Shown here: positions 53,445-63,046 of the stretch, piece by piece
Numbering within the stretch: the first letter of the stretch is position 1
How the letters are laid out: the number at the start of each line of letters is the position of its first letter
Source: ENR-C20 sp942493145
GTDB taxonomy: Bacteria; Bacillota; Clostridia; Acetivibrionales; DTU013
NCBI GenBank assembly: GCA_942493145.1
Contig: OW818679.1
Coordinates: 62,001-126,000 of the forward strand
Reading direction: 5' to 3'
Length of the DNA stretch: 64,000 nt
Translations under genes and position numbers: made by a program
Notes under the pieces: generated by a model
The model's input: the letters and a program-made list of their open reading frames with translations, nothing else
Database searches by the model: none
Told to the model about the DNA's origin: nothing

Positions 53445-53933
53445 TTAATATCCTGTCTTATCAGTCATGGATTCATCTTCGACGATCCACTTCCTTACAT
53501 TGACGACCCTGTAGTCGTCCTTTGTATCCCTTATAACTATTTTTTCTATTCCGGCATTTATAATTGCCCTTTTGCACATGGAACAGGAATCGGCATCGCT
53601 TACCAATTCCAGTGTCTTCATGTCCCTTCCGACAAGATAAAGGGTTGCACCCATCATATCACGACGGGAGGCTGAGATGATTGCATTAAGCTCGCTGTGG
53701 ACACTCCTGCACTTTTCGTATTGTGTCCCCCTCGGTATTTTAAGCTCCTCGCGTTTGCACGTACCGATGTCGCTGCAGTTCATCCTTCCTCTGGGAGCAC
53801 CGGAATAACCGGTTGAAATGATTTCATCATCCTTTACAATGATGGAGCCATAATTCCTCCTGAGGCATGTACCTCTTTCAAGGACGGTTTCAGCGATATC
53901 CAGGTAATAATTGTGCTTGTCTCTTCTGGACAT
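53445..53933 (-). CDS. dCMP/deoxycytidylate deaminase family (ComEB-like)
   Basis: 162 residues. Zinc-binding VHSELNAII (His and catalytic Glu) and CSMCKRAI (two Cys); GYSGAPRG is typical of dCMP deaminases, as is the extra C-rich insert MNCSDIG-C. Converts dCMP to dUMP for thymidylate synthesis, or a late-competence ComEB relative. GAGGTGA is 6 bases before the ATG. The second metallic site seen in phage enzymes is not obvious. Confidence 0.88.
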   Translation of the reverse strand: MSRRDKHNYYLDIAETVLERGTCLRRNYGSIIVKDDEIISTGYSGAPRGRMNCSDIGTCKREELKIPRGTQYEKCRSVHSELNAIISASRRDMMGATLYLVGRDMKTLELVSDADSCSMCKRAIINAGIEKIVIRDTKDDYRVVNVRKWIVEDESMTDKTGY

Positions 53934-53982
53934 GTTCAGTCACCTCATTCTTATCGGCCTTATACTAAGACAGGCCGACTCA

Positions 53983-54612
53983 TTATTTTGTTCCAAAAAG
54001 CCTGTCACCTGCATCACCGAGTCCGGGAACTATGTATCCGTGATCGTTGAGCTTTTCGTCTACAGCTGCACAATATATCTCTACATCAGGATGGTCCTTG
54101 TTGATCCTCTCGATACCGGTCTTGGCTGCTATCAGGCACATCAGCTTTATGCTCGTTACGCCCTTTTCTTTAATAAAAGTTATGGCTGCCGATGCAGAAC
54201 CACCTGTTGCAAGCATGGGATCCAGTATTACTATTTCTCTTTCGGATGCGTCTACAGGAAGTTTGCAGTAGTACTCCACAGGCTGCAATGTTTCGGGATC
54301 GCGGTAAAGGCCTATATGTCCGACCTTTGCCATGGGAAGCAGACTCAGCATTCCGTCCACCATTCCAAGGCCGGCTCTCAATATCGGGACTATGCCTAGT
54401 TTTTTGCCTGAAATGACCTTTGTTTTTGCGATAGCCACCGGGGTTTCTATTTCGACTTCCTTCAAGGGCATGTTCCTTGTAACTTCATAGCCCATTAACA
54501 TGGCTATTTCGGAAACCAGTTCGCGGAATTCCTTCACACTGGTGTTCTTGTCCCTGAGAAGAGAGATTTTGTGCTGTATCAGCGGGTGGTCGAATATAAA
54601 TACCTTTTCCAT
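53983..54612 (-). CDS. upp: Uracil phosphoribosyltransferase
   Basis: 209 residues from ATG 54612; a TTG just before it is less well spaced from GGAGGT. PRPP-binding loop ILDPMLATGGSASAAI, and the uracil-binding end YIVPGLGDAGDRLFGT. VPILRAGLGMVDG is also conserved. Salvages uracil to UMP. Its position beside rpiB and the atp region is conserved in Firmicutes. Confidence 0.97.
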   Translation of the reverse strand: MEKVFIFDHPLIQHKISLLRDKNTSVKEFRELVSEIAMLMGYEVTRNMPLKEVEIETPVAIAKTKVISGKKLGIVPILRAGLGMVDGMLSLLPMAKVGHIGLYRDPETLQPVEYYCKLPVDASEREIVILDPMLATGGSASAAITFIKEKGVTSIKLMCLIAAKTGIERINKDHPDVEIYCAAVDEKLNDHGYIVPGLGDAGDRLFGTK

Positions 54613-54654
54613 CAAATAACCTCCAATTATTGATTAATTATTGTTTTAGCGGTT

Positions 54655-55104
54655 TTACCGCATATATATTTTTTCTATCTGGGAAATCTTGTCCACTCTT
54701 GTCTTATGCCTTCCACCCAGGAATCCGGTTTGCAGCCAAACCTCAACGATGCTTAAGGCCAAACCCTTACCTGTCACCCTGTCGCCCATAGCCAGTATGT
54801 TTGAATCATTATGCTCCCGTGCCATCTTGGCAGAAAAGCAATCGGTGCAAAGAGCAGCTCTGATACCGGGAACCTTGTTTGCTGCGATCGAAATACCAAT
54901 TCCGGTGCCGCAGATCAAAATACCTTTTTCATAAGATCCACTGCTTACAGCTTCAGCGACAGCCTGTCCATAATCAGGGTAGTCTACCGGACACGACCCG
55001 TCAAAAGTCCCAAAATCTTTGAATTCGTATCTATTTTCAGTGAGATATTTAATAATTTCTGTTTTGAGTGCGTACCCACCATGGTCACTGCCTATCGCTA
55101 TCAT
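54655..55104 (-). CDS. rpiB: Ribose-5-phosphate isomerase B
   Basis: 149 residues. MIAIGSDHGGYALK, DYPDYGQAVAEAV, ILICGTGIGISIAANK (catalytic Cys) and REHNDSNILAMG are the RpiB/LacAB signatures. Interconverts ribose 5-phosphate and ribulose 5-phosphate. GGAGG is 7 bases before the ATG. Confidence 0.96.
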   Translation of the reverse strand: MIAIGSDHGGYALKTEIIKYLTENRYEFKDFGTFDGSCPVDYPDYGQAVAEAVSSGSYEKGILICGTGIGISIAANKVPGIRAALCTDCFSAKMAREHNDSNILAMGDRVTGKGLALSIVEVWLQTGFLGGRHKTRVDKISQIEKIYMR

Positions 55105-55149
55105 TTTTTATCCTCCAATTAGATATTTTATAGTATTGAATTAACAAAG

Positions 55150-55620
55150 TCAAAGCAATTTGACCAGCGCATCTACAGCTTTATGTATTTCGCGGGCACA
55201 GTCCTGGTAAGCTGAAACAGGCCGTCCGAAAGGGTCCTGTATGTCTTTGACATTGTTGGGCATCAAATCGGTGTAGACAAACTCCTTCAAGGTGAACAGC
55301 CTGTCAAGGCAATCGGGGGCCATTGAGGCGACAAGCGCTTTGTGGCAGTGCTCCATTGCAAGAATCAAATAAGCATCCCGTATATCACCGGGTGTGATTC
55401 TGCGTGCCCGGTGGCCTTTTATATCTATATTCCAGCCATCTTTCATAACGTTTACTGCGTCAAGGGTGGCCGGCTGGCCTGATTGCGCGGCAATTCCCGC
55501 TGATGCGGCAGAGTACCGCTGCCTGAGTCTGCTGTCTGCTGACAGGGCTGCATTAAGGAAGCCTTCAGCCATGGGACTCCTGCATGTATTTCCGGTGCAT
55601 ATGAACAATATTTTTTTCAA
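55150..55620 (-). CDS. Low-molecular-weight phosphatase, YwlE-like protein arginine phosphatase
   Basis: 156 residues, TTG start with AAAGGTGA 6 bases upstream. P-loop CTGNTCRSPMAEG with the nucleophile Cys8 and Thr12. Thr at that place, instead of the Ile of tyrosine phosphatases, is the discriminator seen in YwlE, specific for phosphoarginine. The general-acid loop QDPFGRPV has the Asp. It lies between tsaC and rpiB, as ywlE does in Bacillus. McsB, its kinase partner, is not in the window. Confidence 0.88.
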   Translation of the reverse strand: MKKILFICTGNTCRSPMAEGFLNAALSADSRLRQRYSAASAGIAAQSGQPATLDAVNVMKDGWNIDIKGHRARRITPGDIRDAYLILAMEHCHKALVASMAPDCLDRLFTLKEFVYTDLMPNNVKDIQDPFGRPVSAYQDCAREIHKAVDALVKLL

Positions 55621-55630
55621 AGCATCACCT

Positions 55631-56710
55631 TTATTCCATATTTATGATGTTGTATCCTGCTGCCTTCAACATCCGGTTCATGACTGCCAGACCCACGCCA
55701 TCCGCATCTATGGCTTCTGCCAATATATACTGTACTCCCCTGCGGTCAAAATGACGAAGCAGCTTGAACAAACTGAGTGCGATGGTTTCAGGATTTCCTC
55801 TTGATCCCATTGAAACTGTTTCACAGTCAGTTAAATTCACGTAGCAGCCAATAGTCTCATCGGTGGCCAGAATTGCGGTTTTTGCCCCGGAAAGCGAATA
55901 CTCGGCCGACCTTCTGCAGATCTCGTGCACTATACTTTCGAGGGGACCAGTCACCACAGTCATAATAGCCTTGGGAGCGTAATGTCTGTACTTCATGCCT
56001 GGTGCCATGGGGACTTCTGCAGAATCAAAGCCGTCTTCCACAAGGGATCGGCCTATTTCTACATAGCCTACAAGTGCTGTGAGCTGAGCTGGAGTTACTC
56101 CTCCCGGGCGCAGGATAACAGGTGGGAGATGAGTTATGTCAAGGACGGTCGATTCAAGACCTACATGGACATTGCCACCATCGATTATCACATCAACCTT
56201 CCCGGACAGATCCTCCACTACGTGCCCGGCACATGTAGGACTGGGTTTGCCTGAGCTATTGGCACTGGGTGCTGCGACAGGAACGCCGGACATGCGGATA
56301 AGCTCCCTTGCAACCGGATGGGAAGGCATTCTTACAGCAACGGTATTGAGACCTGCAGATATTATTTGCGGAATTAATTCAGATTTATTCATAACCAGGG
56401 TGAGAGGGCCCGGCCAGAAGGTTTTGGCCAATTCTTCAGCTATCGGGGGGATTTCGGATACCAGCCGGTCGAGACCATTCCTGTCTGAAATATGTACAAT
56501 CAGAGGGTTGTCCGAAGGCCGGCCTTTTGCTGAATATATACCTTTGACAGCCTTTTCGTCCAGTGCATTTGCGCCCAGGCCATAGACTGTCTCTGTCGGG
56601 AATGCCACCAGTCCGCCGTTTTTGAGTATGTCTGCGGCATATGAGAGCTTGTCTGCTTCAGCTTTATCCGTTAGGTTATCTGGATTTATTCTGATTATTT
56701 CTGTTTTCAA
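55631..56710 (-). CDS. L-threonylcarbamoyladenylate synthase (Sua5/TsaC)
   Basis: 359 residues: an N-terminal YrdC domain with KNGGLVAFPTETVYGLGANA, KGRPSDNPLIVHI and APSANSSGKPSPT, and a C-terminal Sua5 domain (about 240-359), so Sua5 type rather than the single-domain TsaC. Makes threonylcarbamoyl-AMP for t6A37 of ANN-decoding tRNAs. TTG start with GGAG upstream. Confidence 0.94.
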   Translation of the reverse strand: MKTEIIRINPDNLTDKAEADKLSYAADILKNGGLVAFPTETVYGLGANALDEKAVKGIYSAKGRPSDNPLIVHISDRNGLDRLVSEIPPIAEELAKTFWPGPLTLVMNKSELIPQIISAGLNTVAVRMPSHPVARELIRMSGVPVAAPSANSSGKPSPTCAGHVVEDLSGKVDVIIDGGNVHVGLESTVLDITHLPPVILRPGGVTPAQLTALVGYVEIGRSLVEDGFDSAEVPMAPGMKYRHYAPKAIMTVVTGPLESIVHEICRRSAEYSLSGAKTAILATDETIGCYVNLTDCETVSMGSRGNPETIALSLFKLLRHFDRRGVQYILAEAIDADGVGLAVMNRMLKAAGYNIINME

Positions 56711-56731
56711 CTGATAAATTCTCCAAGGTCT

Positions 56732-57487
56732 TCAATTATATATAGATATTATTATACCACATAAAATACCTGCTACATTGCCTATTGAAGAAAGTCTTCC
56801 TAAATAAAGACGTTTTGATTCGGGAACCAATTCCCCATAGACGATGTAGAGCATAGCTCCTCCTGCAAAACCGAGACAGGTGGCAATGTAGTTTTGTGAG
56901 ATCCCGCTGAGGGCAGCACCCAGAAAAGCGCCAAGGCACATGGGCGTTCCGGAGAGCAGTGTCAGCATGAAGGCTTTCAAGCTGGAAAAGCCGCCTGCAC
57001 GAAGGGGTATCGACATTGCTATACCTTCCGGGATGTCATGTATTATGATGACGGCGGTAATGGTCAAGCCCAGGCTGGTTGAGGCTTCAAAGCTTGAACC
57101 CACTGCAAAGCCTTCGGGCAGGTTATGGAGGGCTATCGCAATGGCCATGAGCAAGCCTGCCCTTAGCAGGCCCGAATTCCTGTAGCCTTTGATGTATGAA
57201 GATCTCTTGATGCAGTTTTCCAGGGCAATCACGGTAACAATTCCAGTAATGACTCCTGCAAAGGTATAAAGGGTACCACCCAGCAAAAAGGCTTCCGGTA
57301 GCAGTTCAAAACACACAACAGCTGTCATGAGACCTGCTGAGAATTCAAGGATGGTACCCAGAATACGGTTAGTGACATTCTTTATAAAGAAGGCGGCAAG
57401 GCCGCCGATGGATGTTCCTGTGATACCGGAGACCAGGCCGAATAATGCAACACTGAGCAGGTGCTCCAAGGCTATCACCGCCTGCAA
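56732..57487 (-). CDS. ZIP-family metal transporter
   Basis: 251 residues with eight hydrophobic segments. Helix 4 has ALHNLPEGFAVG and helix 5 HDIPEGIAMSIPL, the twin HN-PEG and HDIPEG motifs of ZIP binuclear metal sites. Divalent cation uptake, likely zinc or iron. The start (TTG 57487) has no clear ribosome-binding site; GTG 57478 is an alternative. Confidence 0.9.
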   Translation of the reverse strand: MQAVIALEHLLSVALFGLVSGITGTSIGGLAAFFIKNVTNRILGTILEFSAGLMTAVVCFELLPEAFLLGGTLYTFAGVITGIVTVIALENCIKRSSYIKGYRNSGLLRAGLLMAIAIALHNLPEGFAVGSSFEASTSLGLTITAVIIIHDIPEGIAMSIPLRAGGFSSLKAFMLTLLSGTPMCLGAFLGAALSGISQNYIATCLGFAGGAMLYIVYGELVPESKRLYLGRLSSIGNVAGILCGIIISIYN

Positions 57488-57567
57488 ATGATTCCTGTAG
57501 TAATTCTATTCGGAGGTCAGTTTATTATTACGATATATCATCGAAGAAAGCAACCTGGCCGGCTTCT

Positions 57568-58647
57568 TTAATCCTCATCATCCGATGAACTGCCCAGCTT
57601 CTCAGCCTGGTCGGCAGTTGTAAGCGCATTGATGATATCATCAAGGTCACCTTCCATAATATCATCTATTTTATAGAGGGTCAGCCCAATGCGGTGGTCG
57701 GTGACACGGCCCTGGGGGAAATTGTATGTCCTGATGCGCTCGCTCCTGTCGCCGGTGCCAACCTGGCTTTTTCGGTTCTGTGATATTTCGGAGTGCTGCT
57801 GCTGCTGCGCCATTTCGTAAAGCTTCGAACGCAGTACTGTCATGGCCCTGTCCTTGTTTTTATGCTGTGAACGCTGATCCTGGCAGGTTACAACCAGACC
57901 GGAAGGGAGATGTGTTATGCGGATCGCTGATTCAGTTTTGTTTATATGCTGTCCGCCGGCACCGGATGCCCGGTAGGTATCGATCCTCAGGTCGTTGGGG
58001 TTTATGTCCACATCGACGTCGTCAACCTCAGGCAATACTGCCACTGTGACGGTGGAGGTGTGTATCCTGCCACTTGCTTCGGTATCGGGCACTCTTTGAA
58101 CCCTGTGTACTCCACTTTCATATTTCAGTCGGCTAAAAGCCCCTTTTGCCTCAATTGAGAATACAACTTCCTTGAAGCCGCCTATATCAGTTTCGCTGGC
58201 GTCGAGTATTTCTGTTTTCCAGCGGTTGCGCTCGCTGTATCGAGTGTACATTTTAAGCAAGCTGGCCGCAAACAGGGCGGATTCTTCGCCGCCTGCACCA
58301 CCCCTGATTTCAACAATTACACTGCGTTCGTCATTAGGATCCTTAGGCATGAGCATTATGCGGAGGTCCTTTATTACCTGTTCCAGCTTTTCCTTCAGGT
58401 CTTCAAATTCCGACTGTGCCATTTCCCTGAAGTCCTTATCAATGGTTTCATCAAGAAGGGCCCTTGTTTCTTCGATTCCACGGGTCAAGTCCTTATATTC
58501 ACGATACTTTCCAATTATTTCACCCAGCTCGGAATGCTCCTTCATAAGCTTCCTGTATTCATCCTGATCGGACAGTACCTGGGGGTCGCTTAGCTTGTGA
58601 TTGAGTTCCTCGTATCTGTTTTCTGCTGCTTCCAGCTTGTTAAACAT
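57568..58647 (-). CDS. prfA: Peptide chain release factor 1
   Basis: 359 residues from ATG 58647 (GAGGTG upstream; a longer ATG four codons earlier overlaps that site). The GGQ motif is at 231-233 in GAGGQHINKTES. The N-terminal helical domain and the recognition loop PDTEASGRIHTST identify an RF1/RF2 family member, and the order of genes plus no frameshift at codon 25 favour RF1 (UAG/UAA). Conserved first gene of the prfA-to-atp region. Confidence 0.96.
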   Translation of the reverse strand: MFNKLEAAENRYEELNHKLSDPQVLSDQDEYRKLMKEHSELGEIIGKYREYKDLTRGIEETRALLDETIDKDFREMAQSEFEDLKEKLEQVIKDLRIMLMPKDPNDERSVIVEIRGGAGGEESALFAASLLKMYTRYSERNRWKTEILDASETDIGGFKEVVFSIEAKGAFSRLKYESGVHRVQRVPDTEASGRIHTSTVTVAVLPEVDDVDVDINPNDLRIDTYRASGAGGQHINKTESAIRITHLPSGLVVTCQDQRSQHKNKDRAMTVLRSKLYEMAQQQQHSEISQNRKSQVGTGDRSERIRTYNFPQGRVTDHRIGLTLYKIDDIMEGDLDDIINALTTADQAEKLGSSSDDED

Positions 58648-58726
58648 ATTGCACCTCATTAATATATTGCACTGTATTATCTTGCCGCTACCGGTGATAT
58701 ATTATAGCATATATAAAGCGGCCTGA

Positions 58727-58772
58727 AAACATAAAACAGGCACCCATATCAAAACTATGATATTGGTGCCTG
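58727..58772 (-). terminator. Terminator of the DUF2089/DUF4097 operon
   Basis: A long stem: CAGGCACC-ATATCA with TGATAT-GGTGCCTG (58737-58772), with one mismatch. On the minus strand it runs into TTTTATGTTTT (58727-58736). Confidence 0.8.
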
Positions 58773-58816
58773 CCCGCGAGGTTCAATTATGAGATATATG
58801 TCACCCCCGACTTTCC

Positions 58817-60052
58817 TTACTTCACTACTTCGACATAGCCATTCTGCGTTTCAGCATAAATGTCAACCTTTTGGGGATTGGTATCATAATCTTCAGTAGC
58901 AGCCTCGACATATCTGCCTGTAACGGTTTGTCTGACAGGGGCACTGTACTTCAGTCCTGGTATGAGCAGATTGATGCCACCGTTGGATGTCTGTGCCTTA
59001 AGCTTGTAACCCCTGCTGTCGGTATCATTCATATTGATTTTTATATCACCGTTTTTTGTCCTGAGGTCCAGTACTATTGTTGTACTTCCGTCTTCGGGTG
59101 AATGGACGCTTTCAACAAGGATCTTGCCATTGACGGTCATTGCCTTTAGCAGGGCAGCCTTTATATTCTTTATTTCTATGAAGGAATTTCCAGTATTGAT
59201 GTTAACATCTTTGCCAGAGACATAATTAAGGCTGACCTTGGCGTTTTTGGTGTCGATGAATATCTTGTCACTGGTAACTCCCATAAGCTCGATAGCAGCA
59301 TTTTTTGTGATGCTTTCGAATTCTGCGGACTTGGTATCTTCAACATATATCCGGCTGTTCCTTGTAGACAGTCTTATTTTGCCAAAGGTAACAGCGGGGA
59401 GGAATACCTCGTGTGAAACGCTTGAATACTCGGCATTAACCAGTTTAAGCATAACTGAACCTGGAGCGGTTTCATAGAGTATCAGATTGTCAGGATTACT
59501 TTGAGGGGTCTTGACCTTTGTTCTGATGAAGATTTTGTTCTCCTGATGCTTTTTAACCACTATTGACCCATTCACAGCTTCCAGGACAAGGTCAGTTCCA
59601 TCAATTACATCTGCCTCGAATACCTTTTCAACAGTGGGATAAGCTCCGAAGAAATTGAAGGAGCCGGTATCTACGACACTGCCTACGTAATCGATTAATT
59701 TATCAACTGCCCCGAAGGTGACATTAGCTACGTTTTTACCAACTTTTTCGGCCTTCACGGTAAAATCGTCTATCATTTTTTCAAAATCCTGCTCCTTGTA
59801 GTTCTTGTTGAATTCGGCTTTCCATCCGTGTATCCTCTCCCTGAGCTTTTCGACCTCATCATAATAGGCAGGACGGGCTTTCGGGCCTCTGCTCTGGTGG
59901 AATTCCCCATGGGGCCTTCCATGGTGGCCTTCGAAGGGAGAATTCCTTGATGCACCTTCAAGTGCTTCCAGTAGCTTGGCGGCCTCATCGGTTGTTATTT
60001 TTCCTTCCTGAAGCATCTTAAGTATCAACAGTTTTTCTTCACTTAACGACAT
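58817..60052 (-). CDS. YvlB/LiaX-like protein with DUF4097 beta-solenoid
   Basis: 411 residues. The first 33 residues (EEKLLILKMLQEGKITTDEA) are the SHOCT-like helical motif of YvlB/LiaX N-termini; residues 145-411 are a repetitive beta-strand region of DUF4097 type (VKLVNAEYSS, IRLSTRNSRIYV, INTGNSFIEIKN, ITKNAAIELMG). No signal peptide or helix, so it is cytosolic as predicted. LiaX-type proteins take part in envelope stress signalling. DUF2089 lies 73 bp upstream in the same direction, the usual partner. Confidence 0.85.
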   Translation of the reverse strand: MSLSEEKLLILKMLQEGKITTDEAAKLLEALEGASRNSPFEGHHGRPHGEFHQSRGPKARPAYYDEVEKLRERIHGWKAEFNKNYKEQDFEKMIDDFTVKAEKVGKNVANVTFGAVDKLIDYVGSVVDTGSFNFFGAYPTVEKVFEADVIDGTDLVLEAVNGSIVVKKHQENKIFIRTKVKTPQSNPDNLILYETAPGSVMLKLVNAEYSSVSHEVFLPAVTFGKIRLSTRNSRIYVEDTKSAEFESITKNAAIELMGVTSDKIFIDTKNAKVSLNYVSGKDVNINTGNSFIEIKNIKAALLKAMTVNGKILVESVHSPEDGSTTIVLDLRTKNGDIKINMNDTDSRGYKLKAQTSNGGINLLIPGLKYSAPVRQTVTGRYVEAATEDYDTNPQKVDIYAETQNGYVEVVK

Positions 60053-60124
60053 GTTTCATTTACCTCCTGATTATTTATTATTATTTGCTTTCTGATTAAT
60101 CTTTCTGTTATTCTGATGTTGTTG

Positions 60125-60490
60125 TCACTTTAGCATTTCTATGGCATCTTCCACGGAGATATCCCCGTTATCCAGCCTGTCGAGTATCTCCCTGCGCTGT
60201 GGTGCAGCATCAGGTTCCGGTGCGGGTCCATATCCGAGTGCCCCGGCCACATCTTCCAACCTGTTTTTGACTGTCGGATATGATATTCCCAGTTCCTTTT
60301 CCACTTCCTTGATATTTCCTCTGCACTTCAAGAAAGCATCAATGAATACCTTCTGATCATCTGTAAGCCTGCAGTACCTGCACAATTGAAAATGGCCTTC
60401 GATTTTTGTCCCGCAATCGTTGCAGCTTATTCCCGTAACCTCAGTTGTACTTCCGCATACCGGGCATCTGCCCAGAACCTCTCTTGTCAT
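60125..60490 (-). CDS. DUF2089 family protein, zinc ribbon plus HTH
   Basis: 121 residues. CPVC near 9 and CNDC near 24 form a zinc ribbon; a third pair CRYC lies at 38-41; then FLKCRGNIKEVEKELGISYPTV is a helix-turn-helix; the tail ILDRLDNGDISVEDAIEML resembles the N-terminal motif of its DUF4097 neighbour. A likely transcriptional regulator of the pair. Start ATG with AGAGGTGG upstream. Confidence 0.88.
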   Translation of the reverse strand: MTREVLGRCPVCGSTTEVTGISCNDCGTKIEGHFQLCRYCRLTDDQKVFIDAFLKCRGNIKEVEKELGISYPTVKNRLEDVAGALGYGPAPEPDAAPQRREILDRLDNGDISVEDAIEMLK

Positions 60491-60652
60491 GAAACCACCT
60501 CTTTAGAAAATTTATTAATTTAAGTAAGTAGTAATGATATTGTTGTAATTATCAATGAACATATTAATAATATTAATATACGTATTTATATTTTTCATAT
60601 TCATAATATTATACTGTCGATGGGAAGTCAATGTCTGATAAATAAATACAAA

Positions 60653-60695
60653 TAAAAAAATTAAGATAATCAATTTGAATATTAATTATCTTAAT
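60653..60695 (-). terminator. Terminator of the chemoreceptor gene
   Basis: Two 11-bp arms (60660-60670 with 60685-60695, ATTAAGATAAT) are followed on the minus strand by a T7 tract (60653-60659). The remaining part of the 267-bp gap to 60490 is AT-rich and shows nothing else. Confidence 0.8.
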
Positions 60696-60757
60696 AAAAG
60701 TTATCTGATATTCAATTCGTGAATTTCATATGAATGGACAATTTTATTACTGATGTA

Positions 60758-62494
60758 TCATACTTTAAATCTATTCACGGCGTTCTTAAGTTCTTCGGTC
60801 ATACCATTCAAATCCTGCAGTTTATACATTATGGTTTCTATGGTACTTGTCTGCTCCTCCTGTGAAGCGTTTACCTCCTGTGTTGATGAGGTCATTAGTT
60901 CGGAGGCTTTCTGTATGCCATTGTTCAATAAAACAATAGCTTGCTCATTGTCATATGTTTTTGTTATCTCTTTATTAATCTCCTCAATCCTCGATGAAAT
61001 GAGCAGGATGGCAGAATTGATTTTACTGATGGACTCTGCGGCATGGGCAATTGAAGAGGACTGAGTGGTCATTGCTTCTACAATACCCTGCATTACTGAA
61101 GAAGTATCCTTTGATTGTTTGCTTATATCATCAATATAACGGGATATGTCCTTTGTGGCCATAGTAGTGCTTTCGGCCAGCTTGCGGATTTCATCTGCGA
61201 CAACTGCGAAGCCTTTACCCTGTTCTCCTGCACGTGCTGCTTCAATAGCAGCGTTGAGCGCAAGCAGGTTTGTCTGCTCGGATATGGCGGTTATCACTTC
61301 TATTATATTGGCGATTTCGCGGGAGTTGATTTCAAGGGTCTCTGCAGTACGTGAAGCAGATGAAAGTACTACTGCGCTGTCTTCTGCCTGGCTTTTCAGG
61401 TTATACATGACCGAACTGCAATCAACTACAAGTGATTCCGCTTTTCTGGAGGAAGACTTGATCTCTTCAGAATTTGAAGTAAGGACTATCATAATGTCCG
61501 AAAGATTCTGGAGCTTCTGCCCGCTTTCATACACATCCTGAAGCTGTCGGCCCGAACCTTCCGTAATTTTTTCTATTGCCGATGTGATCACGTCGGAGCT
61601 TTGTGAGGCGTTATCTATTGATTTGTTGATTTCATGGGTGTTATTGTTAATGCTTATTGATGTACTGCGGATTTTTGTGACGATGTCCCTGATATTTGCC
61701 AGAAGTGTATTTGTTTCATACGCCAGGACCTGGATTTCATCATGGGTCTGAATATTTACGGTCTGGGTCAGGTCGCCGCTGTTCCTGTTAATGTCGGTAA
61801 GGGCGGAAACAAGCTGTGAGATAGGCTTGCTGATGCGCATGGACATCACCATCGCCAGAATCACCGACAGGATAAGACTGCAAAAAACAGTGACGAATAT
61901 AAGTATCAGCAGGTTGCGTTGAATGTTCTCTACGGCATCAAGCGATATATCCGCTCCTACAACACCTGTTATATTGTTACCCGAATCGTAAATTGGCACC
62001 GCGGCTGAAAAGAAAGTACCCCATTGATCTGTAAAAGGCTCATCACTTATTGAGGCGCTGCCTGCAAAAGCATTTATTATATTATCATCCAGTTCGTATT
62101 CATCACCAATAATTGCCTTCTCTTCAGAGGTGTCCGTATCCAGTGCAAAAATTGCATGATCACCCTCTATCCGGGAAAAGGTGTACAGATAGGTAAGCCC
62201 TAAGGAGTCTTTAATTGTAGTAAGCTTGGCCACAAGAGATTTATATTCTTCAGATTCTTCATCGCCCGGATGCAGCTGTGAGTGGATATCCCCGTCAATT
62301 GAAGCGGCCCCTATTTTTGAAGCCGCCAGCAGATTTTTCTGCAGGGTCTCCATTTCGTATGCTGATATTATCCTGTAAGTCAAAATGCCTACAAATGCTG
62401 AGGCGACGAGACCAAGAACTACAAAGGAGATTAATAGCTTGGCTCTTATGCTTAATCGGATCTTGCTTTGAAAATTATCCATATGTAAATGCAA
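60758..62494 (-). CDS. Methyl-accepting chemotaxis protein
   Basis: 578 residues. Helix 1 (residues 15-40), extracytoplasmic sensor (about 45-180, single Cache-like: YLYTFSRIEGDHAIF, AVPIYDSGNNITGVVGADIS), helix 2, HAMP (about 205-260) and the coiled-coil signalling domain with the hairpin tip LALNAAIEAARAGEQGKGFAVVADEIRKLAE. It has no C-terminal CheR-binding pentapeptide. It would pass ligand binding to CheA/CheW. motAB is the only other motility gene pair in the window. ATG with GGGGAGG upstream. Ligand unknown. Confidence 0.93.
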   Translation of the reverse strand: MHLHMDNFQSKIRLSIRAKLLISFVVLGLVASAFVGILTYRIISAYEMETLQKNLLAASKIGAASIDGDIHSQLHPGDEESEEYKSLVAKLTTIKDSLGLTYLYTFSRIEGDHAIFALDTDTSEEKAIIGDEYELDDNIINAFAGSASISDEPFTDQWGTFFSAAVPIYDSGNNITGVVGADISLDAVENIQRNLLILIFVTVFCSLILSVILAMVMSMRISKPISQLVSALTDINRNSGDLTQTVNIQTHDEIQVLAYETNTLLANIRDIVTKIRSTSISINNNTHEINKSIDNASQSSDVITSAIEKITEGSGRQLQDVYESGQKLQNLSDIMIVLTSNSEEIKSSSRKAESLVVDCSSVMYNLKSQAEDSAVVLSSASRTAETLEINSREIANIIEVITAISEQTNLLALNAAIEAARAGEQGKGFAVVADEIRKLAESTTMATKDISRYIDDISKQSKDTSSVMQGIVEAMTTQSSSIAHAAESISKINSAILLISSRIEEINKEITKTYDNEQAIVLLNNGIQKASELMTSSTQEVNASQEEQTSTIETIMYKLQDLNGMTEELKNAVNRFKV

Positions 62495-62558
62495 CCTCCC
62501 CCCAGGTATGCCCTTTAAGTCATACCTTCTAATATCAATTCGTTTTTGTAATGTAATA

Positions 62559-63046
62559 TTAGATTTCTCTTCTTCCTTCCAGTGCTTTTGCTAGTGTGAC
62601 TTCATCTGCATATTCCAGGTCGCCGCCGACAGGAATGCCGTGAGCTATCCTTGTCGTTTTTATACCCAGTGGCTTCAATAGTTTTGAGATATACATTGCA
62701 GTGGCTTCGCCTTCGACATTGGGGTTGGTGGCAACTATGACCTCCCGGATGTTACCTTCTCTGATTCGGGTAAGAAGCTCCTTGATTCGTATGTCATTAG
62801 GTCCTATTCCACCCATTGGTGAAATGACGCCATGAAGGACATGGTAAAGTCCTTTGAACTCCCTTGTCCTTTCCATGGCTACGACATCTTTTGCATCTTC
62901 AACCACACAGAAAACAGACCTGTCCCGTGTAGCTGAACTGCAAATGTGACATGGATCCAATTCGGTGAGATTACTGCAAACCGAGCAGTATCTTGTTTTC
63001 AGTTTTGCGTCCTTATGGCATTGACAAGATTGTCGGCCTTTTCCTG
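62559..63046 (-). pseudogene. recR: recR copy A: C-terminal part, no usable N-terminus
   Basis: The frame 62559-62960 gives 133 residues: the zinc finger end (DPCHICSSATRD), the Toprim core (VVEDAKDVVAMERT), then GHGIPVGGDLEYADEVTLAKAL, the normal RecR end. Homology goes on to about 63046 but with a missing C (frameshift) in TTGCGTCC(C)TTATGG, then dissolves. At the amino-acid level it differs from copy B (GPNDIR vs GPDDIR; RDRS vs RDRT). See findings for the copy B relationship. Confidence 0.8.
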
